A stretch of DNA of 50,265 nt, taken from the IMG/VR virus record IMGVR_UViG_3300033571_021147, positions 1 through 50,265 of that record. One strand, given 5' to 3'. Position 1 is the stretch's first letter, and every line of letters begins with the position of its first letter. Under the pieces are notes generated by a model, which was not told the origin of the DNA, did no database searches, and saw only the letters and a program-made list of their open reading frames with translations. The position numbers and the translations under genes were made by a program. Source of the DNA: a virus. Of the stretch, positions 5,975 through 13,912 are shown in pieces.

Positions 5975-7048
5975 ATGGCATCCGATTTACGTCCCGCGGA
6001 ATTGTTTAAATATGATTGGCGTGTAGAGAAGTTTCTAGAAAAATATAAAACAAAAAGTGCCTTCACCACCACGGACAGAAAACAGGTGGTGCTTCTCCCA
6101 CAAGAACACATCATTGCTCTCATAGAAGCGCGCAACACCTTGGAGATGAACAAAGCCCTACTCGTCACCGAGAAAGGTGTCGGGATGAAACTCTCTCAGT
6201 TACAAAAGACGGCTGAGTTTGGAGGCAAAGGGGGTGCCGTGGGCACTGTGGTGGCTAGTCCCTCAGGAGAGGCGGTACATGGATTATTGGCGCGAATGCA
6301 TCACTTGGATACACGATATGCATTGAACGCACCCACCGCCACGGAGCGCGGTGAATTAATGGTGTTACAAGACATTAATCAATACATTTTAAAGTTGGAA
6401 ACCCCAATTGATGTGAACATTGGGGGCAAGGTGTATAAAAACATTTATGGTGCCAACAAAGTGAAGGGCACACCCAAGGCGGACATTACATTGGTTTCAT
6501 TCAATGACACCACAAAGAAATTTCAGGATGTCTATTTTCTATCACATAAATTAGGTACGGACTCCAGTGGGTTCCAACAATATTCAGGCGTGAGTGCCGA
6601 TGCCGATGGTAGTAAACCTGGCGCCATTAGTCAACATCCAGAAGTGTTGGCATTTCTCCGACAATTGGCAGAAGTGTATGATGCCATTGTTGATGGGCGC
6701 CAACGATTTTATGCCGATATTAAAGATGATGCATTAATAGGGAAGGCGGTGTATGGTCCGGAATTCAGTGGGTATGGTAGACATGCCGATAACGTGAACA
6801 TGATTGCCCAAGGTAACCCAATTCTGCGCCCACAGGGCAATACCCATGCCCTATCATTTTCTGCTGTGGCATCATCATTTTCCACAGACATTTCTCATTT
6901 TAAATCCAATGGGTATAAAGCCATATTGGGTGCTCGATATGGTGCCGACAGAAAATTTCAAGTGGATGGAAAAGTGTATAACCATGTGCGCGTGGGCATC
7001 ATGCCCATAAAGTTGCTGGGGAGTAACGCCAAACCAATTGGCTCTTGA
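5975..7048 (+). CDS. hypothetical protein, possible nuclease fold, 357 aa
   Basis: ATG at 5975 follows GAGAAG. The central region has KADITLVSF followed about 20 residues later by YFLSHKLG and FQQYSGVS, a D...(S)HK arrangement that loosely recalls PD-(D/E)XK nucleases; this is only a suggestion. The rest shows no known domain and no signal or membrane segment. The stop TGA lies inside the -35 hexamer of the following promoter. Confidence 0.7.
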   Translation: MASDLRPAELFKYDWRVEKFLEKYKTKSAFTTTDRKQVVLLPQEHIIALIEARNTLEMNKALLVTEKGVGMKLSQLQKTAEFGGKGGAVGTVVASPSGEAVHGLLARMHHLDTRYALNAPTATERGELMVLQDINQYILKLETPIDVNIGGKVYKNIYGANKVKGTPKADITLVSFNDTTKKFQDVYFLSHKLGTDSSGFQQYSGVSADADGSKPGAISQHPEVLAFLRQLAEVYDAIVDGRQRFYADIKDDALIGKAVYGPEFSGYGRHADNVNMIAQGNPILRPQGNTHALSFSAVASSFSTDISHFKSNGYKAILGARYGADRKFQVDGKVYNHVRVGIMPIKLLGSNAKPIGS

Positions 7049-7072
7049 CAACGAGAAGAACAGTTATATATT
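7045..7072 (+). promoter_or_regulatory. sigma70-type promoter P7
   Basis: TTGACA at 7045-7050, 16-base spacer, TATATT at 7067-7072. The preceding stop TGA (7046-7048) is inside the -35. It drives the zinc-finger, HesB-like and purine genes, with a normal leader and Shine-Dalgarno site (GGGAGA) before 7100. Confidence 0.7.
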
Positions 7073-7099
7073 TCATATATACTTTCACTGGGAGATATT

Positions 7100-7312
7100 A
7101 TGCGTACTTGTGCTCGATGCAAATCCATGATTCCACAATCTCGGTTAGACATTCTGCCTGACACACAAACATGTGTGGGATGTTCGGGTGTTCAGAAATA
7201 TGTAGGCGCCATGGTGTATGACCACAAGACGGCAGGACGATTGGAATTTGTCCGCCCAGAAAACACACAAGCAGTACAAACTTTAATTCGTTTTGTTAAC
7301 CGAGGACGATAA
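7100..7312 (+). CDS. small four-Cys zinc-finger protein, 70 aa
   Basis: GGGAGATATT precedes the ATG. The CARC (residues 4-7) and CVGC (about 26-29) pairs form a C4 zinc finger like that of the DksA/TraR C-terminal region. Those proteins bind RNA polymerase, but the coiled-coil part is missing, so that role is not supported. Its stop overlaps the next start (TAATG). Confidence 0.65.
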   Translation: MRTCARCKSMIPQSRLDILPDTQTCVGCSGVQKYVGAMVYDHKTAGRLEFVRPENTQAVQTLIRFVNRGR

Positions 7313-7632
7313 TGAATATTCACGTAACTGATAACGCTATCACAGAACTCCGTGCCAACAAGGAGCATGATGTGCAACATTATCGCATGGGTGTGATGCC
7401 CGGCGGATGTTCAGGATTTAAGTATACACTCATGTTGGAAGATGTTGCTGCCGATGATGATGTGCTCATTGATGCCGCCGCCGATGTGAAAATCATTGTT
7501 GATCCTTTCTCAGCACAATATCTTGAAGGTGCTGAATTGGATTATGTCAAGACATTGACGGAATCCGGATTTACATTTAAAAATCCCAACGCCACAGGCG
7601 GATGCGGATGTGGGTCAAGTTTCTCGGCATAA
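7312..7632 (+). CDS. HesB/IscA-type iron-sulfur cluster carrier
   Basis: 106 aa, the normal length for A-type carriers. GGCSGFKYTL (about residues 31-40) contains the first conserved Cys; the C-terminal GGCGCGSSF holds the two-Cys CGC signature. These three Cys bind an Fe-S cluster for transfer to client enzymes. HesB-like genes are known in marine T4-like phages. Clients could include the five radical SAM enzymes encoded downstream, which is inference. Coupled by TAATG to the zinc-finger gene. Confidence 0.88.
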   Translation: MNIHVTDNAITELRANKEHDVQHYRMGVMPGGCSGFKYTLMLEDVAADDDVLIDAAADVKIIVDPFSAQYLEGAELDYVKTLTESGFTFKNPNATGGCGCGSSFSA

Positions 7633-7651
7633 CTACACATAGGATTATATT

Positions 7652-8674
7652 ATGATTAAACATGCAGACATTGTAATTGATTTACAGGCAGGTGACACAG
7701 GAAAGGGTAAGGTGTCACATCATTTGGCAAAACAGCGTGACTATGATGTAGTCTTACGTTTCAATGGCGGCGCCAATGCCGGACACACCATCTATCATGA
7801 AGGACAAAAGGTGGTGACACATCAAGTTCCTGTGGGGGTGTTCTACAACATTCCCTGCATTATTGGTCCTGGGTGTGTCGTAAATATTCCAGCCTTGGTT
7901 GAAGAAATTAACATGTTGAAGAAGTTGGGATTTGAAACCAACATTTATGTTGATAAGCGTTGTCACATCACGGCACCCGCCCATATTGCCGAAGATGGTC
8001 AAGATAATAAAATTGGGACAACACGCCAAGGCATTGGTCCCACCTATCGGGACAAGTATGCCCGTACAGGAAATCGTCTGGGTGATTTAGTTACATTCAA
8101 TGATTTCACTCGACCCTATGGCGTAATTGATGTTGCTCAATATTTTTTTCAGATGCCGCGTGAATTAACTGTATTGTGTGAGGGAGCTCAAGGATTTCAA
8201 ATTGACATTGATTGGGGAGATTATCCCTATGTCACAAGTTCACATTGCACGACCGGTGCCGTGGCATTGAATGGTATTGCTCCGCGCACATGGCGCAATG
8301 TGTATGGTGTCATGAAGGCATATGAAACCTACTCAGGATTTAAAACACATTACACGCAAGATGATGCTGTGTTTACATCCATTCAAGAAGTGGGGCAAGA
8401 ATTTGGCGCCACGACAGGCAGAAAGCGACAGGTGCGTTGGTTACATCTTGATGATGTCATCCAAGCCATGCATGTGAATGACGTTACAGATTTAATTATC
8501 AACAAGGTGGATGTATTGGAAGTAGTGGGTGTGTTTGGTGTTGTGCATCAAGGAACAAATCATATGTTCCGTAATGTTGATGATTTTAGGCGATTTGTAG
8601 AAAGGACAATTCGTAATGAATATAAGTATAAACTGAATAGCATTGTTTGGTCAACTTCACCGGAGACAGTATGA
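7652..8674 (+). CDS. purA: adenylosuccinate synthetase family (PurA/PurZ)
   Basis: 340 aa. The family catalyses GTP-driven condensation of aspartate with IMP (PurA) or dGMP (PurZ of Z-genome phages). Visible are the nucleotide loop GDTGKGK (residues 14-20), GGANAGHT (39-46), IGTTRQGIGPTY (121-132), the Asp-binding loop GATTGRKR (252-259) and a C-terminal STSPE like the GTP-binding STGPDR. The bacterial GDEGKG loop has Glu where this has Thr. The length is about 90 residues short of bacterial PurA and closer to phage PurZ. The catalytic Asp of the loop is kept. Substrate cannot be settled here. AGGA precedes the ATG. Confidence 0.88.
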   Translation: MIKHADIVIDLQAGDTGKGKVSHHLAKQRDYDVVLRFNGGANAGHTIYHEGQKVVTHQVPVGVFYNIPCIIGPGCVVNIPALVEEINMLKKLGFETNIYVDKRCHITAPAHIAEDGQDNKIGTTRQGIGPTYRDKYARTGNRLGDLVTFNDFTRPYGVIDVAQYFFQMPRELTVLCEGAQGFQIDIDWGDYPYVTSSHCTTGAVALNGIAPRTWRNVYGVMKAYETYSGFKTHYTQDDAVFTSIQEVGQEFGATTGRKRQVRWLHLDDVIQAMHVNDVTDLIINKVDVLEVVGVFGVVHQGTNHMFRNVDDFRRFVERTIRNEYKYKLNSIVWSTSPETV

Positions 8675-9444
8675 AAATTTTAGTTATGGGATTACCTGGT
8701 TCAGGCAAGACCACCTTGGCAAAGGTGCTTGCTGAAAAGCTCAAGGCGGCATATTTCAATGCCGATGAAGTGCGTAAGATGTTCAATGATTGGGACTTTT
8801 CAGAAGAAGGAAGAATTCGTCAGGCTTCACGCATGCGCGACTTATCACATGTAGCCAACACGGAATATAGTGTTGCTGATTTTGTATGCCCCACACCAGA
8901 TACGCGCTGGGCATTTGAACCTGATTTCGTCGTGTTCATGAACACCATTGAGGCAGGACGATTTGAAGATACCAATAAGGTGTTTATTCGCCCAGATTTT
9001 GTTGATGTTGAAATCACAGCTTGGGGCGATGTAAATGTTCAGACAGATGACATTGTTGCCAAGATTGAAAAGACATTTGCTCCGAAGCCTGTGTTCGATT
9101 GGAAGGCACCCACGGGATTGATGATTGGACGTTTTCAACCCTTCCATGATGGTCATGTGAAGTTGTTTGAAACCATCTTGGAAAAGGAAGGGCAGGTATT
9201 GATTGGTATCCGTGACACTCACGGCACGGATGCAAAGAATCCGTTTACTTCATATGAAGTTGAAACTTTCATTGATGAAAAATTGCGCGACAAGTATGAA
9301 GGACGGTATCACATCTATTATCTTCCTAACATCACCGGTGTGTATTATGGGCGAGATGTTGGGTACAAGGTGGAACAAATTCATCTAGATGCCCAAACAG
9401 AATCCATCTCGGCAACTAACGTGCGTAAGGAGATGGGATTGTAA
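8671..9444 (+). CDS. APS kinase-like / nucleotidyltransferase fusion
   Basis: 257 aa, two domains. The N-terminal P-loop kinase has GLPGSGKT (residues 7-14), NADEVR and WDFSEEGRIRQ, as in adenylylsulfate kinase, which makes PAPS from APS. The C-terminal half opens with GRFQPFHDGH (about 152-161) and ends ISATNVRKEM, the HxGH and ISxTxxR motifs of NMN/cytidylyl-type nucleotidyltransferases. ATG overlaps the previous stop (ATGA). With DUF2061 and sulfotransferase-like genes next to it, sulfate activation is plausible; the transferase substrate is open. Confidence 0.82.
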   Translation: MKILVMGLPGSGKTTLAKVLAEKLKAAYFNADEVRKMFNDWDFSEEGRIRQASRMRDLSHVANTEYSVADFVCPTPDTRWAFEPDFVVFMNTIEAGRFEDTNKVFIRPDFVDVEITAWGDVNVQTDDIVAKIEKTFAPKPVFDWKAPTGLMIGRFQPFHDGHVKLFETILEKEGQVLIGIRDTHGTDAKNPFTSYEVETFIDEKLRDKYEGRYHIYYLPNITGVYYGRDVGYKVEQIHLDAQTESISATNVRKEMGL

Positions 9445-9659
9445 TGGTTCAGCGTAAACGACACATTGCTAAAGCCATTAGTTGGCGAATACTAGGTACT
9501 ATAGACACCATGATAATTGCCGGATTAATTTCCGGCAGTTGGAAAATTGGTGTATCAGTTGGCGGTGTGGAAGTCATCACAAAGATTGCCTTATATTATT
9601 TCCATGAACGTCTATGGTATAATTATGTTCCCTTTGGTCTAGAAAAAGACAACGATTAA
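9444..9659 (+). CDS. DUF2061 membrane protein, 71 aa
   Basis: RHIAKAISWRILGTIDTMII and YYFHERLWYNYVPFG are hallmark ends of DUF2061, a small two-helix membrane domain. In bacteria DUF2061 is known to be found with or fused to APS kinase, so its position directly after the kinase gene supports a shared pathway. Both junctions are TAATG overlaps. The biochemical role of the domain is unknown. Confidence 0.85.
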   Translation: MVQRKRHIAKAISWRILGTIDTMIIAGLISGSWKIGVSVGGVEVITKIALYYFHERLWYNYVPFGLEKDND

Positions 9660-10297
9660 TGTTCTGTATTGTTTCCTTACCTAGAACCTCGTCTACCTAC
9701 ACATATCACTTGTTATATGGTAGTGTCATGATGGTGAATCCAGGTGCTGTCCGAACTCCTTTATCAAGTAAGTTTTCTGCATTCAATCCTAGATATACGC
9801 AGAATATAGATGCTAAAGTGAAAAAAATTTTAAGCAGTAATCCTTTACCGCTGATTAAAATCATCTCCAATCACGATTTTTCCATCGTGAATAAAGTACT
9901 AGAAAGTAACTACACTACAGTATTCATTGAACCACACAACTTACAAAAACAGATATTGAAAGTTTTAGTCGCAAAAAAGACCGATACATTTGTTAACAAA
10001 GATGAACGAAAAAATTATAAAGGAACAGTAGTAATTACTGCTGATGAAATATTACAAAGATTTGAATATTACACACAACACATGTCATTTAAACATAGAT
10101 GTGATTATCATTTCACTGATAATTTCATTGTAAATAATCCTGATGAAGTACAACAAGTTCTACAACTGCCTGTTATAAAAACTAAATATACGTACACTCC
10201 ATTTGAAATATCAGATGAAGAAATGCTTGAAAATGTGACTGATTTTTATTCGCTATATGATGAACTTTCAATGGAATATTTTGGAGAGATAAAATGA
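9659..10297 (+). CDS. sulfotransferase-like protein 1, 212 aa
   Basis: The N-terminus MFCIVSLPRTSSTYTYHLL carries a PRTSST loop matching the PAPS 5'-phosphate loop of sulfotransferases (PRSGST type). The remainder is divergent, without a clear RDPxxR 3'-phosphate motif. Coupled by TAATG to DUF2061 and in the same operon as the APS kinase. A related P-loop transferase remains possible. Confidence 0.65.
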   Translation: MFCIVSLPRTSSTYTYHLLYGSVMMVNPGAVRTPLSSKFSAFNPRYTQNIDAKVKKILSSNPLPLIKIISNHDFSIVNKVLESNYTTVFIEPHNLQKQILKVLVAKKTDTFVNKDERKNYKGTVVITADEILQRFEYYTQHMSFKHRCDYHFTDNFIVNNPDEVQQVLQLPVIKTKYTYTPFEISDEEMLENVTDFYSLYDELSMEYFGEIK

Positions 10298-10512
10298 ACG
10301 GTAAAGGAGATAGGCCCAGACCATTGAGTGTAGATAAAAACACCTACAATGACAATTGGGATAGAATCTTTGGTACACAAGAAGAAATTTGTGAGTATAG
10401 CGGATTACCTAACACGGAGAGTTATAATGCATCCAAACGAAGTGCAACTTACACGGGAGAATATCCCAGAATTGATGAAGATGGCAACCGAATTGAGCGC
10501 GAACCATGTTAA
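10294..10512 (+). CDS. conserved small phage protein, 72 aa
   Basis: ATGA overlap with the upstream gene. The start MNGKGDRPRPLSVDKNTY resembles a short conserved phage protein family (M-GKGDxPRP, then a WDxIF element). It is polar and probably partly disordered. Function unknown. A second frame overlaps its 3' part from 10427. Confidence 0.65.
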   Translation: MNGKGDRPRPLSVDKNTYNDNWDRIFGTQEEICEYSGLPNTESYNASKRSATYTGEYPRIDEDGNRIEREPC

Positions 10513-10552
10513 TGCTCTCAAAGAACAAATCATTAGACAAGGATTGTCTTAA
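10427..10552 (+). CDS. possible overlapping small protein, 41 aa
   Basis: ATG at 10427 has a good Shine-Dalgarno site (GGAGAG) six bases upstream, inside the preceding gene in another frame. It encodes a helical peptide beginning MHPNEVQLTREN and ending about 40 bases past the host gene's stop. The ribosome site and the independent 3' end favour a real gene; the large overlap is a caution. Confidence 0.45.
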   Translation: MHPNEVQLTRENIPELMKMATELSANHVNALKEQIIRQGLS

Positions 10553-10566
10553 CAATACAAAGTAAA

Positions 10567-11229
10567 ATGATAACGAATCCCCCTTTCATTGCATATTTTT
10601 CAACGCCGCCGGGTATTTTATTGGTATCGGCCAATAAATGTGCTTCCACATTTTTAGATGGACTTCTAATAAAAAGAAAGGGGTTCAAAAAACTTTCTGT
10701 TACAGATGATAGTTCTAATGAACTATTAAATGATCCCTCTTTATATAAGAAAATTTTTATATACAGAGACCCCATTGATAGATTTATAGGTTGGTATAAT
10801 CTTTATGCCTATACGCCGTTCATTGAAGATGCAGCTGAATATCCACTAACGTATAAACAGCTACACTCAGAGGCATATAAACACATATCATACAGAAGAA
10901 ATATGATAGAAAATATTCATTATTTTTTATCTTTATATTCTGAGAATGACTTAAAAGAATTGTTAAAATGGGATACACACACCGTCCCATTATCGACATA
11001 TTTTGAGTATACAAATTGTTCCATGGATGATTATCACATACTCGACATGTATAACTTATCCCAATTCACTCAGGATAGATTTGGTGAATCATCACAATCC
11101 TATAGTTCTAAAAATATTCAACTCACTACATCAAATATTGTTTTGTTAAATAGAATTCGTGACATTATATACCCACTATATCAACAAGACTATGATGTGT
11201 TATACCCTAAAGTTAAACCTTATTATTAA
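10567..11229 (+). CDS. sulfotransferase-like protein 2, 220 aa
   Basis: LLVSANKCASTFLDGLL (from about residue 18) is the PAPS 5'-phosphosulfate loop of Sulfotransfer_2-type enzymes (K-C-x-S/T), and IFIYRDPIDRFIGWYN (about 61-76) is the 3'-phosphate motif RDPxxRF. Both motifs in the right order make this the clearest sulfotransferase here. Acceptor unknown: a surface glycan, lipid or protein could all fit. Base composition is AT-rich. Confidence 0.78.
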   Translation: MITNPPFIAYFSTPPGILLVSANKCASTFLDGLLIKRKGFKKLSVTDDSSNELLNDPSLYKKIFIYRDPIDRFIGWYNLYAYTPFIEDAAEYPLTYKQLHSEAYKHISYRRNMIENIHYFLSLYSENDLKELLKWDTHTVPLSTYFEYTNCSMDDYHILDMYNLSQFTQDRFGESSQSYSSKNIQLTTSNIVLLNRIRDIIYPLYQQDYDVLYPKVKPYY

Positions 11230-11247
11230 TTGCACTAAGGAGAAATA

Positions 11248-11340
11248 ATGCCACATCCACACAAGAACCGTCCACGTAAAGGACGGCGAAAGGTTGGTAG
11301 CAAAAAGCGTCGAGCACGCAATATTCGTAGAAAGAGATAA
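11248..11340 (+). CDS. tiny highly basic protein, 30 aa
   Basis: A strong AAGGAGAAATA ribosome site precedes ATG 11248. Nearly half the residues are Lys or Arg (GRRKVGSKKRRARNIRRKR), as in ribosomal-protein tails or nucleic-acid binding peptides. TAATG couples it to a second basic peptide. Similar arginine-rich peptides occur in T4-like marine phages as I remember; role unknown. Confidence 0.6.
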   Translation: MPHPHKNRPRKGRRKVGSKKRRARNIRRKR

Positions 11341-11456
11341 TGGCGAATAAATATATCGCTGAAGTTTGGCGTAAGATAAAGAATAAGAAAACAGGAACCG
11401 TGAAGAAGGTTCGCGTGAAACCACATCTTCGAAAACCAAAAAAGACAAAAAGTTAA
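11340..11456 (+). CDS. small basic protein, 38 aa
   Basis: Starts at the TAATG overlap with the preceding basic peptide. It opens MANKYIAEVWRKIKNKKTG, and the C-terminal half is Lys-rich. RNA or DNA binding is plausible from charge alone. It ends 5 bases before the QueC-like gene, probably the same transcript. Confidence 0.55.
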   Translation: MANKYIAEVWRKIKNKKTGTVKKVRVKPHLRKPKKTKS

Positions 11457-11461
11457 CGCTA

Positions 11462-12028
11462 ATGAATCTCATTCAACCACTTAACGGAAACATCGGAGTC
11501 TTATTATCAGGTGGTATGGATAGTGCAGTAATGTTATATCTTATAGCAAAGGAAGCTCCGTCATGTATTCAACCTTTTACGGTTGCCAAGCATGACGGAG
11601 CTTCCATGTATGTTCAACCCATAGTAAACTGGATTTCTAAAAGATTGCATGTTTCAATAAACGATCCTATTATTATTGGAAATCCAAATTTACCTCATGA
11701 TGAAATTATAGGGGATGTTTTGAATCGTGTTATTCGACATAATTTAGCTGATGTTTTTTATGTCGGTGACAACATCTACCCTAAAAATGAATTACCAGGT
11801 GGTCCTAATAGAGTAAAATATCATGATAGTAAGGTTATATATCCACTATTTCATTTAACCAAAATAGATATAGTTCAGTTATATTTGACGCACAATCTAA
11901 TGGATTTATTACCACTCACACATACATGTACTGAACAAAAACTTGGGCGATGTAACGTTTGTTGGCAATGCAAAGAGCGCGCTTGGGCATTTAAACGCTG
12001 TGGACTGGAAGACTTGACAACTACATAA
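11462..12028 (+). CDS. queC: QueC-like PP-loop ATPase 1, 188 aa
   Basis: LLSGGMDSAVMLY (about residues 14-26) is the PP-loop of the ATP pyrophosphatase family. The C-terminal Cys cluster (THTC, CNVCWQCKERAWAF) matches the zinc site of QueC, which makes 7-cyano-7-deazaguanine (preQ0) from carboxydeazaguanine. It is shorter than usual QueC (about 230 aa), and no QueD, QueE or FolE is visible, so substrate is uncertain. A second, divergent copy lies at 30065. Confidence 0.75.
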   Translation: MNLIQPLNGNIGVLLSGGMDSAVMLYLIAKEAPSCIQPFTVAKHDGASMYVQPIVNWISKRLHVSINDPIIIGNPNLPHDEIIGDVLNRVIRHNLADVFYVGDNIYPKNELPGGPNRVKYHDSKVIYPLFHLTKIDIVQLYLTHNLMDLLPLTHTCTEQKLGRCNVCWQCKERAWAFKRCGLEDLTTT

Positions 12029-12042
12029 TAGGATGTTATATT
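12014..12042 (+). promoter_or_regulatory. sigma70-type promoter P8
   Basis: TTGACA at 12014-12019 inside the end of the QueC-like gene, 17-base spacer, TATATT at 12037-12042 followed by ACA exactly as in the left-arm promoters. It drives the UV endonuclease gene through a leader of about 20 bases with GTGAGGTG. Confidence 0.8.
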
Positions 12043-12069
12043 ACAATATGACTCTAATCGTGAGGTGTT

Positions 12070-12978
12070 ATGCCACATCAGGTAGGTTACTGTTCCATCA
12101 ATGTCACACTAGGTAAGCAAAAAATCACCACTGGGCGGACGATGCGCCAGGCCTCATTCCAACAGGATACAGGTTTGGTTCGCACGTCCGCTTTAGCCTT
12201 ACAGAATGCCAAGGACTTGGTGACTATCTTGAATTGGAATGTTGCAAATAACATTAAGGTGTTTCGTATTGGCAGTAACATCTTCCCATGGAATTCAGAA
12301 TATGTGATTGATGATTTACCTGACATGGTTGACATTGTAGATGTCATGAAGGATGCCGGTAAAATTATTCGTGACAGCGGTCAACGTGTCTCATTTCATC
12401 CTGACCATTTTGTCAAACTCGGTACTGTGAAGGATGAGGTGGCTCGGCGTTCCATTCATGACTTGAATCATCACAATGATTTGATGACCATGATGCAATT
12501 ACCTGCCAATCATTATTATCCACTAAATATTCATGTCGGGATGAATTACAGTAAGGATGTTATTGACCGATTCATTGACCGATTCCATATGCTCAAGGAA
12601 GATACACAAAAGCGATTGGTTGTGGAGAACGATGACAAGGCGAATGCCTTCTCGGTTAAGCAATTGTATGATGACATTTATTCACAAATCAATACACCCA
12701 TCACCTTTGACTATTTTCATCATACCTTTCATCCTGATGGTATGACAAGTCATGGTGCCGCGCATTTGGCATCAACCACGTGGGATTGTACACCGCTGTT
12801 TCACTACAGCGAAAGTAAAAATCTCAATGAGAATGTACAGGGCAATCCTCGTGCCCATTCTGATTATGCATTCAACTTCATTGATGATTATGGACTAAAT
12901 ATTGACATAGACCTTGAGACCAAGGCGAAAGAACTTGCACTGATGAAATATCGGGAGATACAACATGAAATGGTATAG
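12070..12978 (+). CDS. uvdE: UV-damage endonuclease (UvdE/UVDE family)
   Basis: 302 aa, usual size. The TIM-barrel enzyme nicks 5' of UV photoproducts in an ATP-independent repair route. Visible are the N-terminal VGYCSINVTL, FRIGSNIFPW, VSFHPDHFVKL, NIHVGMNYSKD, RLVVENDDKA and TFDYFHHTFHPDG: the row of metal-binding His, Glu and Asp on barrel strands. It has its own promoter. Its end overlaps the pspC-like gene by 14 bases. Confidence 0.88.
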   Translation: MPHQVGYCSINVTLGKQKITTGRTMRQASFQQDTGLVRTSALALQNAKDLVTILNWNVANNIKVFRIGSNIFPWNSEYVIDDLPDMVDIVDVMKDAGKIIRDSGQRVSFHPDHFVKLGTVKDEVARRSIHDLNHHNDLMTMMQLPANHYYPLNIHVGMNYSKDVIDRFIDRFHMLKEDTQKRLVVENDDKANAFSVKQLYDDIYSQINTPITFDYFHHTFHPDGMTSHGAAHLASTTWDCTPLFHYSESKNLNENVQGNPRAHSDYAFNFIDDYGLNIDIDLETKAKELALMKYREIQHEMV

Positions 12979-13231
12979 AAGTGAAACTAACAAGAAGTTT
13001 GGGGGAGTATGTGGCGGTATTGGTGAGATGTACGATTGGGATGTTACTGTCGTACGCATTGCAGCATTTTGCCTATTGTTCACCCCGGTGCCCATTGTGA
13101 TTGCATATTTTGCCGCCTGGTTCATCATCCCCACAAAAGGAGAACTAGATGCTGGCAACACTATCACTAGCAGTGATGCTACAACTCGCAGCAGCAGAAC
13201 CAAAGATAAAAAAGAATTTCTTGCCGGGTAA
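12965..13231 (+). CDS. PspC-domain membrane protein, 88 aa
   Basis: The PspC domain is clear: KKFGGVCGGIGEMYDWDVTVVRIAAF (residues 10-35 region), then a membrane span ending AAWFIIPTK. In bacteria PspC controls the envelope-stress response to membrane damage. A phage copy could manage envelope stress during infection, which is inference. The C-terminal tail is Ser/Thr-rich and overlaps the start of the amidase gene in another frame. Confidence 0.8.
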   Translation: MKWYRSETNKKFGGVCGGIGEMYDWDVTVVRIAAFCLLFTPVPIVIAYFAAWFIIPTKGELDAGNTITSSDATTRSSRTKDKKEFLAG

Positions 13232-13673
13232 GGTTCCCCGTGACACAACAAAAAATTATGTTGTTATTCATAATGATGGAGGGAATTTAAATGCGAGTGC
13301 AACACGATTGGTTTTACGGGCAAGAAAATTGGCATACCATTATTTCATCCAAACTGATGGGTCAATTTTTCAATTCATGGATTTACGCCATAGTGCAAAA
13401 CATGCAGGCGATTCACGTTGGGGTGGTATGTTTGGTTGGAATGGCTTTAGCATAGCCATTGCACTACAAGGAACAAATTCCACCAATTATAGCTGTAAGC
13501 AGTACGAGAGCTTGAAAAATTTATTATCTTATATTAGATTGCGGTATCCTGATAATGTTGAGAAACCCATACTAGGTCATTCAGATATTGCATGGCCTCG
13601 GGGTAGAAAACATGACCCAGGGAAAAACTTTGACTTGAGGAATATAGAACATGACTCTACCTGCATCACCTGA
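13149..13673 (+). CDS. exported N-acetylmuramoyl-L-alanine amidase (Amidase_2)
   Basis: AAAAGGAGAACTAG before ATG 13149 decides the start, although it lies inside the PspC gene. Residues 1-16 (MLATLSLAVMLQLAAA) form a signal peptide or signal-arrest segment. The Amidase_2 zinc site fits His41 (VVIHNDGG), His144 (LGHSDIAWP) and Asp156 (HDPG), which cut the lactyl-Ala bond of peptidoglycan. Likely the endolysin, perhaps Sec-exported. 174 aa. Confidence 0.85.
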   Translation: MLATLSLAVMLQLAAAEPKIKKNFLPGKVPRDTTKNYVVIHNDGGNLNASATRLVLRARKLAYHYFIQTDGSIFQFMDLRHSAKHAGDSRWGGMFGWNGFSIAIALQGTNSTNYSCKQYESLKNLLSYIRLRYPDNVEKPILGHSDIAWPRGRKHDPGKNFDLRNIEHDSTCIT

Positions 13674-13911
13674 AGATAAGCTGAAGTTACTTGACGCCTT
13701 AAAGGAAATTTCAGCCAGCATGACCCGCGTTGAGGCGGAGCGTGACCTGATGAAAACATTAAAGAACGATATCTGCGACGACCTACAATTGAATCGTAAG
13801 GTGCTCAACAAGTTGGCACGCACCTATCACAAGGGTAATTACAGTGAAGAAGTTGAACTGCATAAGGATTTTGAGCAGTTGTATGAAACTGTAACCAAGA
13901 AGGCGTCATAA
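13651..13911 (+). CDS. dsbA: DsbA-like double-stranded DNA-binding protein
   Basis: 86 aa, matching T4 DsbA (89 aa). The pattern LKEISASMTRVEAERDLMK, then LNRKVLNKLARTYHKGNY and a C-terminal DFEQLYETV is that of T4-like DsbA proteins, which bind late-promoter DNA and modulate transcription. In T4 it sits beside gene 33; here the two are 20 kb apart. The start overlaps the amidase gene by 23 bases. Confidence 0.78.
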   Translation: MTLPASPEDKLKLLDALKEISASMTRVEAERDLMKTLKNDICDDLQLNRKVLNKLARTYHKGNYSEEVELHKDFEQLYETVTKKAS

Positions 13912-13912
13912 T

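Noticed and set aside
7652-8674. Declaring a 2-aminoadenine (Z) genome from the PurA/PurZ gene
   Set aside because: The loop keeps the Asp, and no DatZ, MazZ or DpoZ is visible in this window; only a possibility.
12048-12116. 22-residue frame with ATG 6 bases after the P8 -10, a possible leaderless leader peptide
   Set aside because: It overlaps the start of uvdE in another frame, and uvdE has its own ribosome site; spacing is also one to two bases off the other leaderless cases.
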